Part shown: in pieces, positions 1-9,699 of the stretch | Position numbering within the stretch: the stretch's first letter is position 1 | Layout of the letters: every line of letters starts with the position of its first letter | From: Haplomitrium mnioides | Taxonomy: Eukaryota > Marchantiophyta > Haplomitriopsida > Calobryales | Assembly: GCA_049999725.1 (NCBI GenBank) | Contig: JBNGIS010015541.1 | Location: forward strand, 1 to 24,430 | Length of the DNA: 24,430 bases | Reading direction: 5' to 3' | The notes under the pieces: generated by a model | Databases searched by the model: none | What the model was told of the DNA's origin: nothing | Seen by the model: the letters and a program-made list of their open reading frames with translations, nothing else | Translations under genes and position numbers: made by a program

Positions 1-1389
1 TCTTCCCGCTGGCCTACTTAGGACACTTGAAATGGGACCCCTACTCTGGCTGGCGATCACAGCCCTTTGCTCATCTATCCACCATGATCTTATTTTCCTC
101 CTAGGAATCATGCGCCCTGCTCCTAGTAACACATAGAGAGAAATCTGTGTTTCCTGAGAGACCGTCACACTTGCTAAGGATCATTGTGCTAGAATTGCTT
201 CTTATTTCTTGCATTCTGCCTTAGTGCTTCAATTCACTGGCTGACAACAGACCACTTAGGAAGTCCAACAACATTCAATCAATTGATCAAGTGAGGGGAT
301 CCACATTCCCCTGGCAGCCAAGGGGGAGGTGAGTTTCAGGCTGCAAACGATCCATGGTGAGTGACATTCTATTCTTGGAGGTGTCAAGGTAGGTTGCAAG
401 AGGAAGGCAGCTTTCAGAGTGCACAAATGTGGTGGGAGTGTGTGGGTACCTATGGCTAGGAGGGCCATCTCCCTGGTGAAGGAGTCAAATATACATGAAC
501 CCTCTAAGGAGCGAAGGTAAAACTCATCTAAGCTGGGGTCTGTGTGTGAGGTTAGATAGATTGCTGAGGTTTGGTTATATGGATTGTAGGCAGGTTTTAT
601 AATGCCATAAGGATTGTAGAAAATCAGATCTGAAGTGTGGTTCAGATCTTGCAATAAAGTGGAAGAACATGGTTGAGTTTGCAATGTATGGTGCTTGTGT
701 TGTGGTGTTCATGTTATGGCTAGAACAGGTTCAGCCCTGAATTCCAGATCTGGAAAAACAAGGGACACACGTGGGGAAAAGCCAAGGAGGAGATGGAGGC
801 ACCATTAGTGTGGGTAGTGAGTTTAAGGGAAGCTAGTTGGGCTCCCCAAACTTGTTAGAAGTGAGAGTAGTATCTCCCAGCACAACCAGAGAGCATATCT
901 GTCCCCCCTCCCCTGTTCTAACAAGAACAAAGCATAGACCAGCAATCGGGGGGAAGGGGGTACCAGAGGTTCAAGGCACCTTTGAAACAAGTTCATTGGA
1001 CCCAAAAAGATCCAAACCCTCTAGCCAAGTCCAACACTCCCAATTCGAGAAGAGGGGGTGCTTGGGGTTGGTTTGGAAGAGGACAAGAGGGCTGGATTCC
1101 TGTAATCCATATCTGAACTTCAAGTACAGGTCTGAAATGCACAGTTCAGACCTGCCCTAAGGCTGGATTCCTCATCCATGCCCTCCTTTAACTTCAAGAA
1201 ACATCAATTCAGGTCCCTCCCAACCAAGAGAATCCCTGCATCACATTATTTTGGCTTGGGTGAGGCTGCTCTAGGGTTATTCGGACTTAGCAGCCAAGAG
1301 ACTGGGCTGACAGTATTCGATCAGGTGGGCAGAGTCTACCACTTTTTGTTATAAGCACTTAAGCAATCAATCCAAGAGATCTCTTATTT
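1..1389. other. Unassigned region, no supported gene
   Basis: I see no recognisable gene here. The longest open frame is a 142-codon stretch on the - strand (256-684). It has no motif I know, many serine, threonine and proline residues, and no supporting splice or promoter structure. A 107-codon + frame (837-1160) overlaps another - frame and looks like chance. The stretch could hold the lost 5' part (gag, protease) of the chromovirus that becomes recognisable at about 1390, but no zinc knuckle, protease motif or 5' LTR is visible. Confidence 0.4.
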
Positions 1390-1458
1390 TTGGGGTTAAT
1401 TCAAGATGTGGAGAAGACTATGGTGAGCATAAACAATGACTCTTCAATTCCAAAAGAG

Positions 1459-4286
1459 TTTCATTGAATATTAGAGGAATTAAAAGATGTGTTTCCAAAC
1501 GATCTACCCTCTAAACTTCCTCCTCGAAGGCGTATTGATCACAAGATTGAGGTAGCTCTAAGAAGCATTCCCCTTTACAAAGCACCATATCGACTAGCCT
1601 CAAATGAGCTTGAGGAATGCAAGACACAAGTTGAAGAGTTGCTTTCCGAAGGATTCATTCAACGTAGTATTTCTCCATATGATGCTTCTATTTTGTTTGT
1701 GAAGAAGAAGGATGGCATCATGCGGATGTGCATTGATTATAGAGCATTTAATCAACAAATAGTAAAAAATAAATATCCATTGGCATTATTGGATTATTTA
1801 TTTGATCAACTTCATGGAGCTAAATTCTTCACTAAACTAGATTTGCGTAGTGGCTATCAGCAAATACAGGTGGTGGATGAAGATGTTCCCAAAACAACTT
1901 TTCGAAGTTGTTGTGGCCACTTTGAGTATCTTGTGATGCCATTTGGGTTGACCAATGCTCCTACCACATTCATGGGATTAATGAATGATATCTTTCTCCT
2001 ATTTCCTGACAAATTTGTCATTTTTTTCTTGATGATATTTTCATTTATAGCCGAAGTCTTGTTGAGCATCAAAAACACTTGTGGCAAGTATTGCAGGTCC
2101 TGCGTGATAATGAATTATGCGCAAAACCTTCCAAGTGCAAATTTAGAAGATACGAGGTAGATTATCTTGGCCATTGTGCTAGTGCTCAAGGGATACAAGT
2201 GATGCAAGATAAAGTTGACGTAATTCAATGGTGGACAGCTCCAGAAGATGTTACTCAATTACGTGGATTTTTGGGTTTGATAGGTTTTTATTGACATTTT
2301 GTGAAAGACTTTGCACATGCCTTGACTGAGTTGCTTGGGAAAAATATATGTTGGAAATGGGGATCTTGAGAGGAGTTAGCCTTCCAAACCTTGAAGGATG
2401 CATTGCTTCATGCACCTATCCTCAAGTGGTATGACCCGACTAGGCCTGTCAAGATTGTGGTGGATGCCTCAAGGGTTGCTGTTGGTGGAGTTTTCTTCCA
2501 AGAGTGGGAGGATGGATGGCATTCTCTGTCTTTCTTCTAAAACAAGCTACAAGTTGCAGGGCACAACTATCATATAATAGAGCGAGAAGTGTTGGCCATT
2601 GTATTTGCCACCAAACATTTGAAACACTACTTGGATGACAAGGAGTTTACTAAAGAGACTGATCACAAGCATTTGATCTATTTGGAGACACAAAATGATC
2701 TATTAAAGTGCCAAGTTCATTAGGCAGAGTGGTGTCAAAAATACCATATGAAGATTGTATATGTGGAAGGTAGAAATCAACTAGCGAATCATTTGTCACG
2801 TATGCCTCAAGCTAATCAAGTTTCAATAGTTTCAATTCAACCTAAGTGGTGGCAGCAACTTATTGAAGCCACTCGACATGATTTGGAGATTCAAACCACA
2901 AAAGGTAAGAAGGGCTTCCATGGGGTTCAAGACGTACTCTTCCAGAATTGAAGATTTTGGGTGCCTCAAGATGCATCACTTCGCACCATTGTGCTCTATG
3001 ATACGGCTGTGGTAGGACATATAGGCATAGCAAAAACACTTGAGTTACTACAATGATCTTATTATTGGCCAAATATGACTAAAGATACAGAGGTGTATGT
3101 ACAAAGTTGTCTCGCATGTCAACAAAACAAGGCGAGTAATCAAAAACATGCGGCTTCTACAACCTCTTTCTATTCCCAATCGACGATGGGAACATGTGAG
3201 CTTGGATTTGATATGCAAACTTCCAACTACTTCCAAAGAGCATGATTATGTGGTGGTTTTTGTTGATAAATTGAACAAGATGATCCATATTTGAGCCACT
3301 ACTAAGATGGTAACAGCTCCTGAGTTGGCACAACTATACTTGGAGGCAGTCTTTTCTCAGCATGGTCTCTCTTCAACACTCATTTCAGATCGAGGTATTC
3401 AATTCACAAGTATGTTTTGGAAGAGCTTATTTTCATGTTTTAAGACTAAATTAGCCATGTCTACGGCATATCATCTCGAATCAGATGGTTAAACAGAGCA
3501 CACAAATCATACTATTGAAGATATGTTGTGCGTCTTCACACTCGAGGAACAAGAGGAGTGGGATCGGTTACTACCATTGGTAAAGTTTTCCTACAATAAC
3601 TTTTTCAATGCCTCAACTAAGGCCACTCCTTTCTTCCTTATCTATAGAGAACACCCTTTGACGTCGACGAGTTTGATCACCATGGGTTTGCAACCTAGCA
3701 TGCCTTTTAAAGTTGAAGCCAATCAAGATTTTGTGCAACGAATCCATCGTGCAGCGCATCTTGCTCGTGACAAGCTTGTGATTACGCAAAATCGTCAGAA
3801 GCAGTATGTTGATGCTCATTGTCAGGACGAGACATTTGATGTGGGCGACAAAGTATAGTTCTCTACTACTCACTTGCCTATACTTGGTGTTTGTAAGGTC
3901 AATGCACGTTTCATTGGGCCTTTTTTCTATCTCTCAATGCGTTGGAGCTATAGCTTATAAGCTTGATTTACCGACCCATATGAAACTTCATCCATTTTTT
4001 CATGTTTCGCTTCTTTGCTGCTACGTGCTTTGTTTCTCTCAACTTACCGATCAATATGAATCTCCACCTTTACCGGAGATGGTGGATAGTCATACGAAAT
4101 ACAAGGTGGAATGCATTCTCAAAGCGCATCTTCAATCGTGAGCACAAGCAAGTCACTAAATATTTGATGTTGTGGAAAAGGTACCCTTTGTTCAAAGTTA
4201 CTTGGGAACCTCTCTCTAACCCTCGCAATGCTATGTCATTGGCAGTTGCTTTTGATCATACTTGCAACGAGAACGTTGCATCTTAA
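1459..4286 (+). pseudogene. Ty3/gypsy pol remnant (RT-RNase H-integrase-chromodomain)
   Basis: The RT fingers and palm are readable in the frame opening at about 1470: [19 protein letters not shown] near 1696-1752, then [12 protein letters not shown], then MPFGLTNAP near 1936-1965. The frame shifts at about 2025-2040, exactly at the catalytic double-aspartate motif, and RT continues in another frame (2079-2294, LRGFLGLIGFY) to a TGA. RNase H follows in pieces with stops up to about 2720. The integrase zinc-binding region lies around 3000-3130 (paired Cys near SCLACQQNK). The core has its two Asp sites in SLDLI and ISDRG (about 3200-3400), but a stop at 3490-3492 falls just before the expected catalytic Glu. 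Further stops lie at 2951, 3294 and 3858. The C-terminal chromodomain (about 4090-4220) keeps the LMLWKRYPLFKVTWEPL block. This is a defunct copy. Confidence 0.88.
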
Positions 4287-4367
4287 AGGGGGGAGGTTTG
4301 TAACAAGACTTGCTAAACTTGACGGAACCTCTAGATTTAGTTATTACTAAAGTTAGTTAGTGGAGAA

Positions 4368-4535
4368 GAAGTTTCTAGAAGAAGAAGCTTAGAGAAGCCT
4401 CTAGAAGATAAGAGAAGAAGAAGCTTAGAGAAGCTTCTAGAAGGCTTGAGAAAACTAGAGATGCTTCTAGATAAAGAAAGAAGGTTCTAGAAGAGAAGCT
4501 TCTAGAAAGCACCAGAAGCATAAAGGATTCTAGAA
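4368..4535 (+). promoter_or_regulatory. Cluster of heat-shock elements in LTR U3
   Basis: Heat shock factors bind alternating GAA and TTC units spaced by two bases. Perfect runs are at 4368-4380 (GAA-gt-TTC-ta-GAA), 4430-4442 (GAA-gc-TTC-ta-GAA), 4480-4507 (six units, GAA-TTC-GAA-GAA-TTC-GAA, all two bases apart) and 4528-4535 (TTC-ta-GAA). One near match, with CTC for TTC, is at 4394-4406. All lie 60-230 bases upstream of the TATA box. The density suggests heat-inducible transcription of the LTR; that role is inference from the motif. Confidence 0.65.
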
Positions 4536-4596
4536 GGGGACTAAGGAAGGTTCCTTTGGACTGAAGTGGCTTCTTAGTAAAGTCTTGTAAATGAAG

Positions 4597-4605
4597 TATA
4601 AATAG
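4597..4605 (+). promoter_or_regulatory. TATA box of LTR 1
   Basis: TATAAATAG sits about 160 bases before the LTR end and downstream of the heat-shock-element cluster, where the U3/R promoter of a plant LTR is expected. The start of R should lie about 30 bases further on. Confidence 0.65.
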
Positions 4606-4756
4606 AGAGGGCTTGGCCCTTCTCTCTCATTCGGAAGTTTGGAAAGACTTGCAAGAAATTCTTTATCTTCTCTCTTTTACTTTCCTTTCTTGTTGAGCTT
4701 ATCTTCTTTGCACAAAAGTATATTGATTTGCTACTAGTTAGCCGAGAGTTCTTACA

Positions 4757-5595
4757 CCAAATTAGGCATGTCTACTGCTTACCACCCTGAATCTAATGGT
4801 CAAATTGAACGTACCAACCGTACAATTGAAGATATGTTGCAAGCATTTACCTTAGAAGAACAAGAGGAATGGGATTGGCTACTACCTCTTGTAGAGTTTT
4901 CCTACAATAACTCTATCAATAGTTCCACAAGAGCCACACCTTTCTTTTTGATGTATGGTGAGCATCCCACCACAATCTCTAGTCTTCAACACGCCTCACC
5001 GTCAACCTCCAAGAGTCCAACTGCTAATGGTTTTCTACATCGTCTCTACCACAGCATTCGACGACAAAAAAAAACACTTGAAGTTGCTCATAATTGGCAA
5101 AAGAAATATGCTAATTCTCATAGTCGAGAGGTCACTTTTGCTGTAGGTGACCAAGTTTGGCTCTCCACTTCCAATCTTCCTTTGCTTCATTCTCGTAAGC
5201 TTAGTGCTCGCTTTATTGGTCATTTTTCTATCTTTGATCGTATTGGAGAAGTGGTCTATCAGTTGGTTTTACCTTCTCACATGAAGATTCATCCAATCTT
5301 TCATGTCTATTTACTACGGGCTTTTGTTCCTTGTTCTTCCTTTTTTACAAGTACCCATCAACCTTCTCCACCGCCTAAACTTACTGATAGTCATGAGGAG
5401 TTTGAGATCGAACAACTCTTGAAGAAACATACATGGCATAGTAGTCGTCATGAGATTGTGGAATATTTGGTTTGTTGGAAAGATTGCCCCTTTTACAAAG
5501 CCACCTAGAAGCTCTTGGAGAATTTGGCTAATGCATCCACGCTTGTTCACTCTTTTGAGACCTCTCTTACTTGCAACGAGGATATTGCCTCTTAA
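4757..5595 (+). pseudogene. Integrase C-terminus plus chromodomain, 5' truncated
   Basis: The frame is open from the junction to a TAG at 5506-5508, then continues to a natural-looking TAA at 5593-5595. The region after the integrase catalytic Asp pair is well kept: STAYHPESNGQIERTNRTI carries the usual integrase Glu region, and ATPFFLMYGEHP and VGDQVWLST follow. The chromodomain ends in EIVEYLVCWKDCPFYKAT. The TAG falls where the chromodomain normally has its conserved Trp, so it is probably a TGG to TAG change. Preservation is much better than in element 1, yet the catalytic N-terminal half is missing. Confidence 0.85.
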
Positions 5596-5608
5596 AAAGG
5601 GAGAGAAT

Positions 5609-6250
5609 TGTAACGGTCACTAACTTTAGTAAGCAATAACTAAAAATGGAAGTGTGATGTAGAGTCAACTATATTTAGAAAGCTATTACTAAGTTAGAGT
5701 ATCAAAAAGCAAGTGCTATTATAGAGAGAGTTACACGTGGCAAGAGGAGAGAAAGTCAACGAATTAAAGTGAAAGAAAAAGTCTAGAAAGACTACTTTAG
5801 AAGAAGATAAGAACACATTGCAAATGGAGGATCAAAGCAAATAGAAGGTTCTAAGATAAGAACACGTAGCAGAAGAAGAACTAAAGAGAAATGGAATGTT
5901 CTAAAGATAAGTACATGTGGCAGAAGGAGAAGGTGGTCCAATCAATGAGAGAGGAAAAAAGGTGATCCAATTAGAGGAAGATAGAAAAGTAACCAATAGG
6001 GTTCTGCCACATATTTAAGCAAAGTGCTTTTCACTTAGTATATAAAGAATGGAGAGTGCCTTGTTGGGCATCTCTTACATTGTAGGGTTTGTTTAAGTTT
6101 CTTATACGCTACTCTTGAATGATATACTTGTGCTAACTTGTTTGTATAATGTATGTGTGTAGTGTTACATATGTGCATTATCACTATGTGAAGGAGAAAG
6201 TTTTGGCAAGGATGATTGATTTGAAGTATGTCAACATTGTGGATTGGTTG
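5609..6250 (+). repeat. 3' LTR of chromovirus element 2 (right end uncertain)
   Basis: It starts TGTAACGGTCAC 14 bases after the stop codon and a purine tract. It shares the TGTAAC start and a CTAACTTTAG-like block with LTR 1 but otherwise differs. A TATA box (TATATAAAG, 6039-6047) supports an LTR promoter. Within U3, two tandem units of 50 bases (5841-5890 and 5891-5940) each carry GAAnnTTCta heat-shock-like half sites at 5844-5851 and 5894-5901. I could not fix the CA end; 6250 is an estimate from the spacing of TATA to LTR end in element 1. Confidence 0.55.
6039..6047 (+). promoter_or_regulatory. TATA box of LTR 2
   Basis: TATATAAAG lies inside the second LTR at the position equivalent to the TATA box of LTR 1, with a short leader-like stretch after it. 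Confidence 0.55.
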
Positions 6251-6284
6251 ATATTTTCACAATCATTGAACGCTAAATTGCGTA

Positions 6285-6504
6285 AATTAAGAGAGATCTA
6301 CTTATATGGTATTCTACTTATGTGGCTATTCTACCATTTCTACTTTGCGTAAATTAAGAGAGNNNNNNNNNNACTTATGTGGCTATTCTACCATTTCTAC
6401 TTTGCGTAAATTAAGAGAGATCGACTTGATATGGTATTCTACTTATGTGGCTATTCTACCATTTCTACTTATGTGGCTATTCTACCATTTCTACTTATGT
6501 GGCT
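6285..6504 (+). repeat. 26-base tandem repeat with nested longer unit
   Basis: The 26-base unit ACTTATGTGG...ATTTCT occurs at 6316-6341, 6373-6398, 6441-6466 and 6467-6492, and a 12-base partial copy at 6493-6504 ends the array. Between copies a second block, GCGTAAATTAAGAGAG, recurs three times (from about 6280, 6347 and 6402). The array is interrupted by an assembly gap, so its true length is unknown. Confidence 0.9.
6363..6372. other. Assembly gap (10 N)
   Basis: Ten N bases lie inside the 26-base tandem repeat. A round-number gap in a repeat is a typical scaffolding placeholder, so the real distance may be longer. Confidence 0.95.
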
Positions 6505-7118
6505 GATGTCATGCCAAGGTATGTAGTGTATGTAGATTAGGTGTTGGTTAAGGTATGTCACTATGTACTTGTATTGTGTGGTTGAGTAGGTATTTCTGAA
6601 ATTTTGTTGATGCCTCTTTTGGAGTTGCCATTTTCATTCATAAGAGTTGGATTCCTGAAAATGCTCCAAGACATCAAACTAGCAACAAGTGTGTGAGAGC
6701 TTTCTCCACATCCCCTTACCACAAAGATTGCAGATTCATTTAAAACAGAACTACCTTCATAAGTATTGAGAAAACTCCACACTTACAAACTCATTTTCAG
6801 CAGAAGTAAGAGGGTTTCTAAACGGTAATTGCATTGCTTATAATAACATGGGCTTGAGTTGCAAGTAACATCAATAATTGTTAGAAGTTTCACTTGCTTA
6901 AAGTACCATTGAAGACAAGCATATCATGGTAACCATATGATGGGTACTTGCTTAAAAGTGAGACTCTGAAACAAGTCCACTCAGATTATTATCCTGCAGA
7001 AACCTGCTCATTCACAGGAACAAGAAATAGAAGCGGAGAAACAATGGAAGCCAATTAGAGCTTGGGAAGAGATGAAAGTGATGAAGTTCTAGTTGAAGTA
7101 ATGTAAAGTGCAAATTAC
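6505..7118. other. Spacer, no supported gene
   Basis: Nothing firm is visible on either strand. If the - strand receptor-kinase remnant continued past its last LRR, its transmembrane and kinase exons would fall here. I see no glycine-rich loop, HRD or DFG motif in any frame. A 73-codon - frame (6561-6782) contains a GNP-like end after a tttcag acceptor-like site, which is too weak to call. Confidence 0.45.
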
Positions 7119-7869
7119 TCAGAGTACAAAGGTTTGGAAGACTGCTCAGTGAAGTGACTCTGGAATCAATCCATCAAGATGATGTGCATGCAGATCCCTG
7201 TAGGTAAGTACTGTTAGATATTTAGTTAATATGCACCAAGTTAAGTGAATTAAATTGAATTGATTAAAGTCCCAAACCGGCCCAAAGGCAACAAGGACCG
7301 AGTACAATGTGCACTGAGCACTGAGGTGGGAGAAAGGTAGTGAAAAACACACCAAAAAACAAAAAAAAACCATAGTGACAAGCAAAGTTCTCAAACTCAA
7401 ACTGTAGCTCAAATGGCAGAGAAGCCATCGAGTCCCATGCTCAAACTAAGGAGTAGCTGGGAGAAAAAGAGGCTTACAAGGTTGTGAGATGTCAAAGAAA
7501 TGGTAAATTACAAATAATGCCAGTTAAATTGATATCTGCAAGATTCCTACTCGGAGCCAGAAGAAACCAAGTGAGAGCTGGTGCAACATAATATCCACAT
7601 AATGAAATCAAACAGAATCAATTTTAGACAACAGCCCTGGAGAGATATATGTCGCTGTCAAAACCCATGAAGGAACTTACAATTCCTGGAGAAATCTCAG
7701 GTTCAAAAAAAAAGTCTGGTGGTGAGCCTGTCAAATTGGATAGATCCCTCAACACAAAACCACATTTGAAGTTGATTCCCTCCCAATGCACCTGCTTCTG
7801 GTTTCCACAAATTCTTGACAGCAAAACACTTCCACCTGACTACATTGGAAACATTGTAGTTCATTTCTT

Positions 7870-9130
7870 CCTGAAATGAACGACCAAATGGTACTGTCAT
7901 GGCCAGAGAGCATTTTTTTGGTTTGTGGTATTTGGTCTGCAAACCAAGAATATCCCAGAGAAACTTGCAGGCCACGTACTCAGCAAGCATACACATCTGA
8001 GGTGCATGAAACTCCATCCCCTGCCGTAAACTTTGAGCTTGACATTGGCAGGCAAGGATCCCCAGCCCAGTGAGAAATGCTGAATGTATCATTCAACTGC
8101 ATGAGAGCTTTCAACTGTGAAACACAAGGCAGTATGTGAGGTTAGAGCATCTCCACCGCAGGGCTATGCAGAGGGTTATTCTATATATCCCCCAGAGAAG
8201 TACCCCACCGCGGGACTAAAAGCTATCTATAAAATAGACTTGGTCTATTTTTTGAAAAATACCCACCGTCTATTTGCTATCTATTTGCAGGCCACAAAGT
8301 TGTGGATGCAAGTGGGTAAATTTGTTCAATTTTTTTGGCGGGCATTTGACGATTGCAATGGGGCGAGGAAATCGCAACAATCGAGGGACCTCATTCCAGG
8401 AAACTCTCTTTGCCAATTCTGCTCTGTAATCCGACAGAAATTTTCTACAGTCGGTGTGCCTAAATAGTCTGTTCCAAAATGTGCTTCTATTGCAGAACAG
8501 AAATGTGTAAGGTAATCACTTGCAGAACATTCACTGAATCTCACGTGTTCCAGAATGTGTTTCGATTGTGAGGTAATCACTTGCAGAAGATTCACTGATT
8601 CTTACACGTATTAGTCAGCCACCTTGTCATAGCTGCACGCATATGCCAATACGGAAAGCTGCCACAAGTCAACCTTCTGGAGCGGATCAAGAGTTTTTTT
8701 GAAGTCTCGTTCTTGAACACCATTAAAAATTCTCAACAATAACTCAGTTAGGATACGAAATCTGCACCCAAAAAGCCTTGGATTGTATTCGAGGTTTTCT
8801 GCGACCAAAACGCTGAAGACATGAAGGTATCCCGCTTAAAAATGTGGAGGAGGTTCTCGTGTGGAACATCTTCAAACCAAGTCCAAACTGATGGTAGCAT
8901 GGTTAAAGTGAATCTCTAGCGTTGGAGGATGTTATACAGCCAGCGGTCTATCCAAATTCCGTACGACAAAAATACCCGAGATGCTCGTAGAGCTCTTAAT
9001 CTCAAGGAGGGATCACCTTGATCGTACAAACGTAAAATAAAAAGTAAACTGTCAAATGTGTGCACGCCAAATCTAGTTGATACATTCATTCCACTTTAAA
9101 CGTATTGTGCAGACGAGGTAGCGAACTTTT
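7870..9130. other. Spacer within the - strand gene remnant
   Basis: This stretch separates the malectin-like and LRR-cap remnants. It may be an enlarged intron or an insertion. It holds the imperfect direct repeat at 8471-8609 and several short open frames without recognisable motifs. No LTR or transposase signature was seen. Confidence 0.4.
8471..8609 (+). repeat. Imperfect direct repeat, two copies
   Basis: Copy one (8471-8546) and copy two (8547-8609) both start GTTCCARAATGTG and share GTAATCACTTGCAGAA followed by ATTCACTGAWTCT. Copy one has about 15 extra bases in the middle. The copies are adjacent, so this is a local tandem duplication that has diverged. Confidence 0.75.
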
Positions 9131-9699
9131 CCATCTGCATCTCTTGTGCCGTTGGTAGCATGGGCATCATAAAAGACCTCGATAGCGTTACAGCAAGCAA
9201 CGGGGGAAGGAGACTAGATGTCAAAGCATCAAAAGAGACCGTCAATGTAGAATTTGCACTTTGACGGACAAACATTCACTCCCAACATCCGTTAGAGTTC
9301 CGTGGGGCAGCTTCCGAAAATACATCAAAGTTGGCAGCAAGGTTACACCGTTTGCGCTTATGTTGAAAACTCTGTCGCCACAAGATAGGATGCGTGTTGT
9401 GTCATTCCTCGTAGTAATATTTTCTTCAATTTCCGAAAAGTTGACAAAGACACAATATCCATGGTAACTAACATCTACTCCGAAAGTATAATCGAAGTTC
9501 TGAGAAGCACCATCTGGGACTCTCCAAGTCCGCATGATTTCTTGTAGAACCTTGTAGGAATCCGATACCTTACTGATTGTCGCATTTTGATTTTGGAAAT
9601 AGGAATGGAAGAGATTCGAAGACACAGTGTAGCCCACACTGAAAACAGCAACTATTTGGGCTGCTGTACATGCCCCAGAACTGTGTCTTCTCACTTTAC

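Larger units (their letters stand above)
1390..4756 (+). mobile_element. Decayed Ty3/gypsy chromovirus (element 1), 5' truncated
   Basis: The visible order is reverse transcriptase, RNase H, integrase, chromodomain, polypurine tract, 3' LTR. RT before integrase defines Ty3/gypsy, and a chromodomain after integrase defines the chromovirus branch. No 5' LTR, primer-binding site, gag or protease was found, so the element is truncated or its 5' end is too decayed to see. The coding part is broken by many stops and at least one frameshift, so it cannot encode its own proteins. A polypurine tract at 4285-4296 comes just before the LTR start TGTAAC at 4299. The left boundary at about 1390 is only where recognisable sequence begins. 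Confidence 0.85.
4299..4756 (+). repeat. 3' LTR of chromovirus element 1
   Basis: The LTR begins with TG (TGTAACAAGACT) directly after the polypurine tract at 4285-4296 and appears to end in CA at 4755-4756, where sequence of the neighbouring element starts. That gives about 458 bases. U3 is packed with TCTAGAAG-type repeats, a TATA box lies at 4597-4605, and the pyrimidine-rich R/U5 part follows. No matching 5' copy is in the window, so both ends rest on the PPT, the TG...CA rule and the restart of integrase coding sequence. Confidence 0.7.
4757..6250 (+). mobile_element. 3' part of a second Ty3/gypsy chromovirus (element 2)
   Basis: Sequence abruptly resumes in the integrase core right after the LTR of element 1, at the point encoding TKLGMSTAYHPES. 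It runs through the integrase C-terminus and chromodomain to a purine tract (5594-5607) and an LTR starting TGTAAC at 5609. It is related to element 1 (same MSTAYH block, same EEQEEW block) but is clearly a different copy with a different LTR. The 5' half is absent here. If element 1 inserted into element 2, that half should lie to the left of element 1. The right end is approximate. Confidence 0.75.
7119..9694 (-). pseudogene. Remnant of a malectin-like/LRR receptor kinase
   Basis: Reading along the - strand, a 150-codon open frame (9694-9242) resembles the second half of a plant malectin-like domain: DYTFGVDVSYHGYCVFVNFS, then FSEIEEN, then DRVFNISANGVTL. The usual terminal block appears as NAIEVFYDAH at about 9163-9190 in another frame. 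After about 1.3 kb come NYNVSNVVRWK (7830-7863) and HWEGIN (7771-7788) with DLSNLTGSPPD (about 7713-7748), which match the WxGxxC cap and first LRR of such receptors. An LRR-like exon at 7119-7197 has a ctacag acceptor, DLHAHHLDGLIPESL and an internal frame break. No signal peptide, transmembrane segment or kinase was found. The order fits a single decayed gene. It could also be a chain of unusual exons of a live gene, which I think less likely. Confidence 0.5.

Noticed and set aside
256-684. 142-codon open frame on the - strand as a gene
   Set aside because: No recognisable motif, no partner exons, and it lies beside retroelement debris; length alone is not convincing in this composition.
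6561-6782. Transmembrane or kinase exon of the - strand receptor remnant
   Set aside because: The frame has an acceptor-like site and a GNP-like start but no hydrophobic helix or kinase motif.
8142-8330. MITE starting at GTTAGAGCATCTCCACCGCA
   Set aside because: The start resembles motifs seen in plant repeats, but I found no matching inverted end or target duplication downstream.
7876-9000. F-box or other genes in short - and + frames
   Set aside because: A few suggestive residues only (for example DVPHENLLHIFKR on the - strand); no complete domain and several stops.
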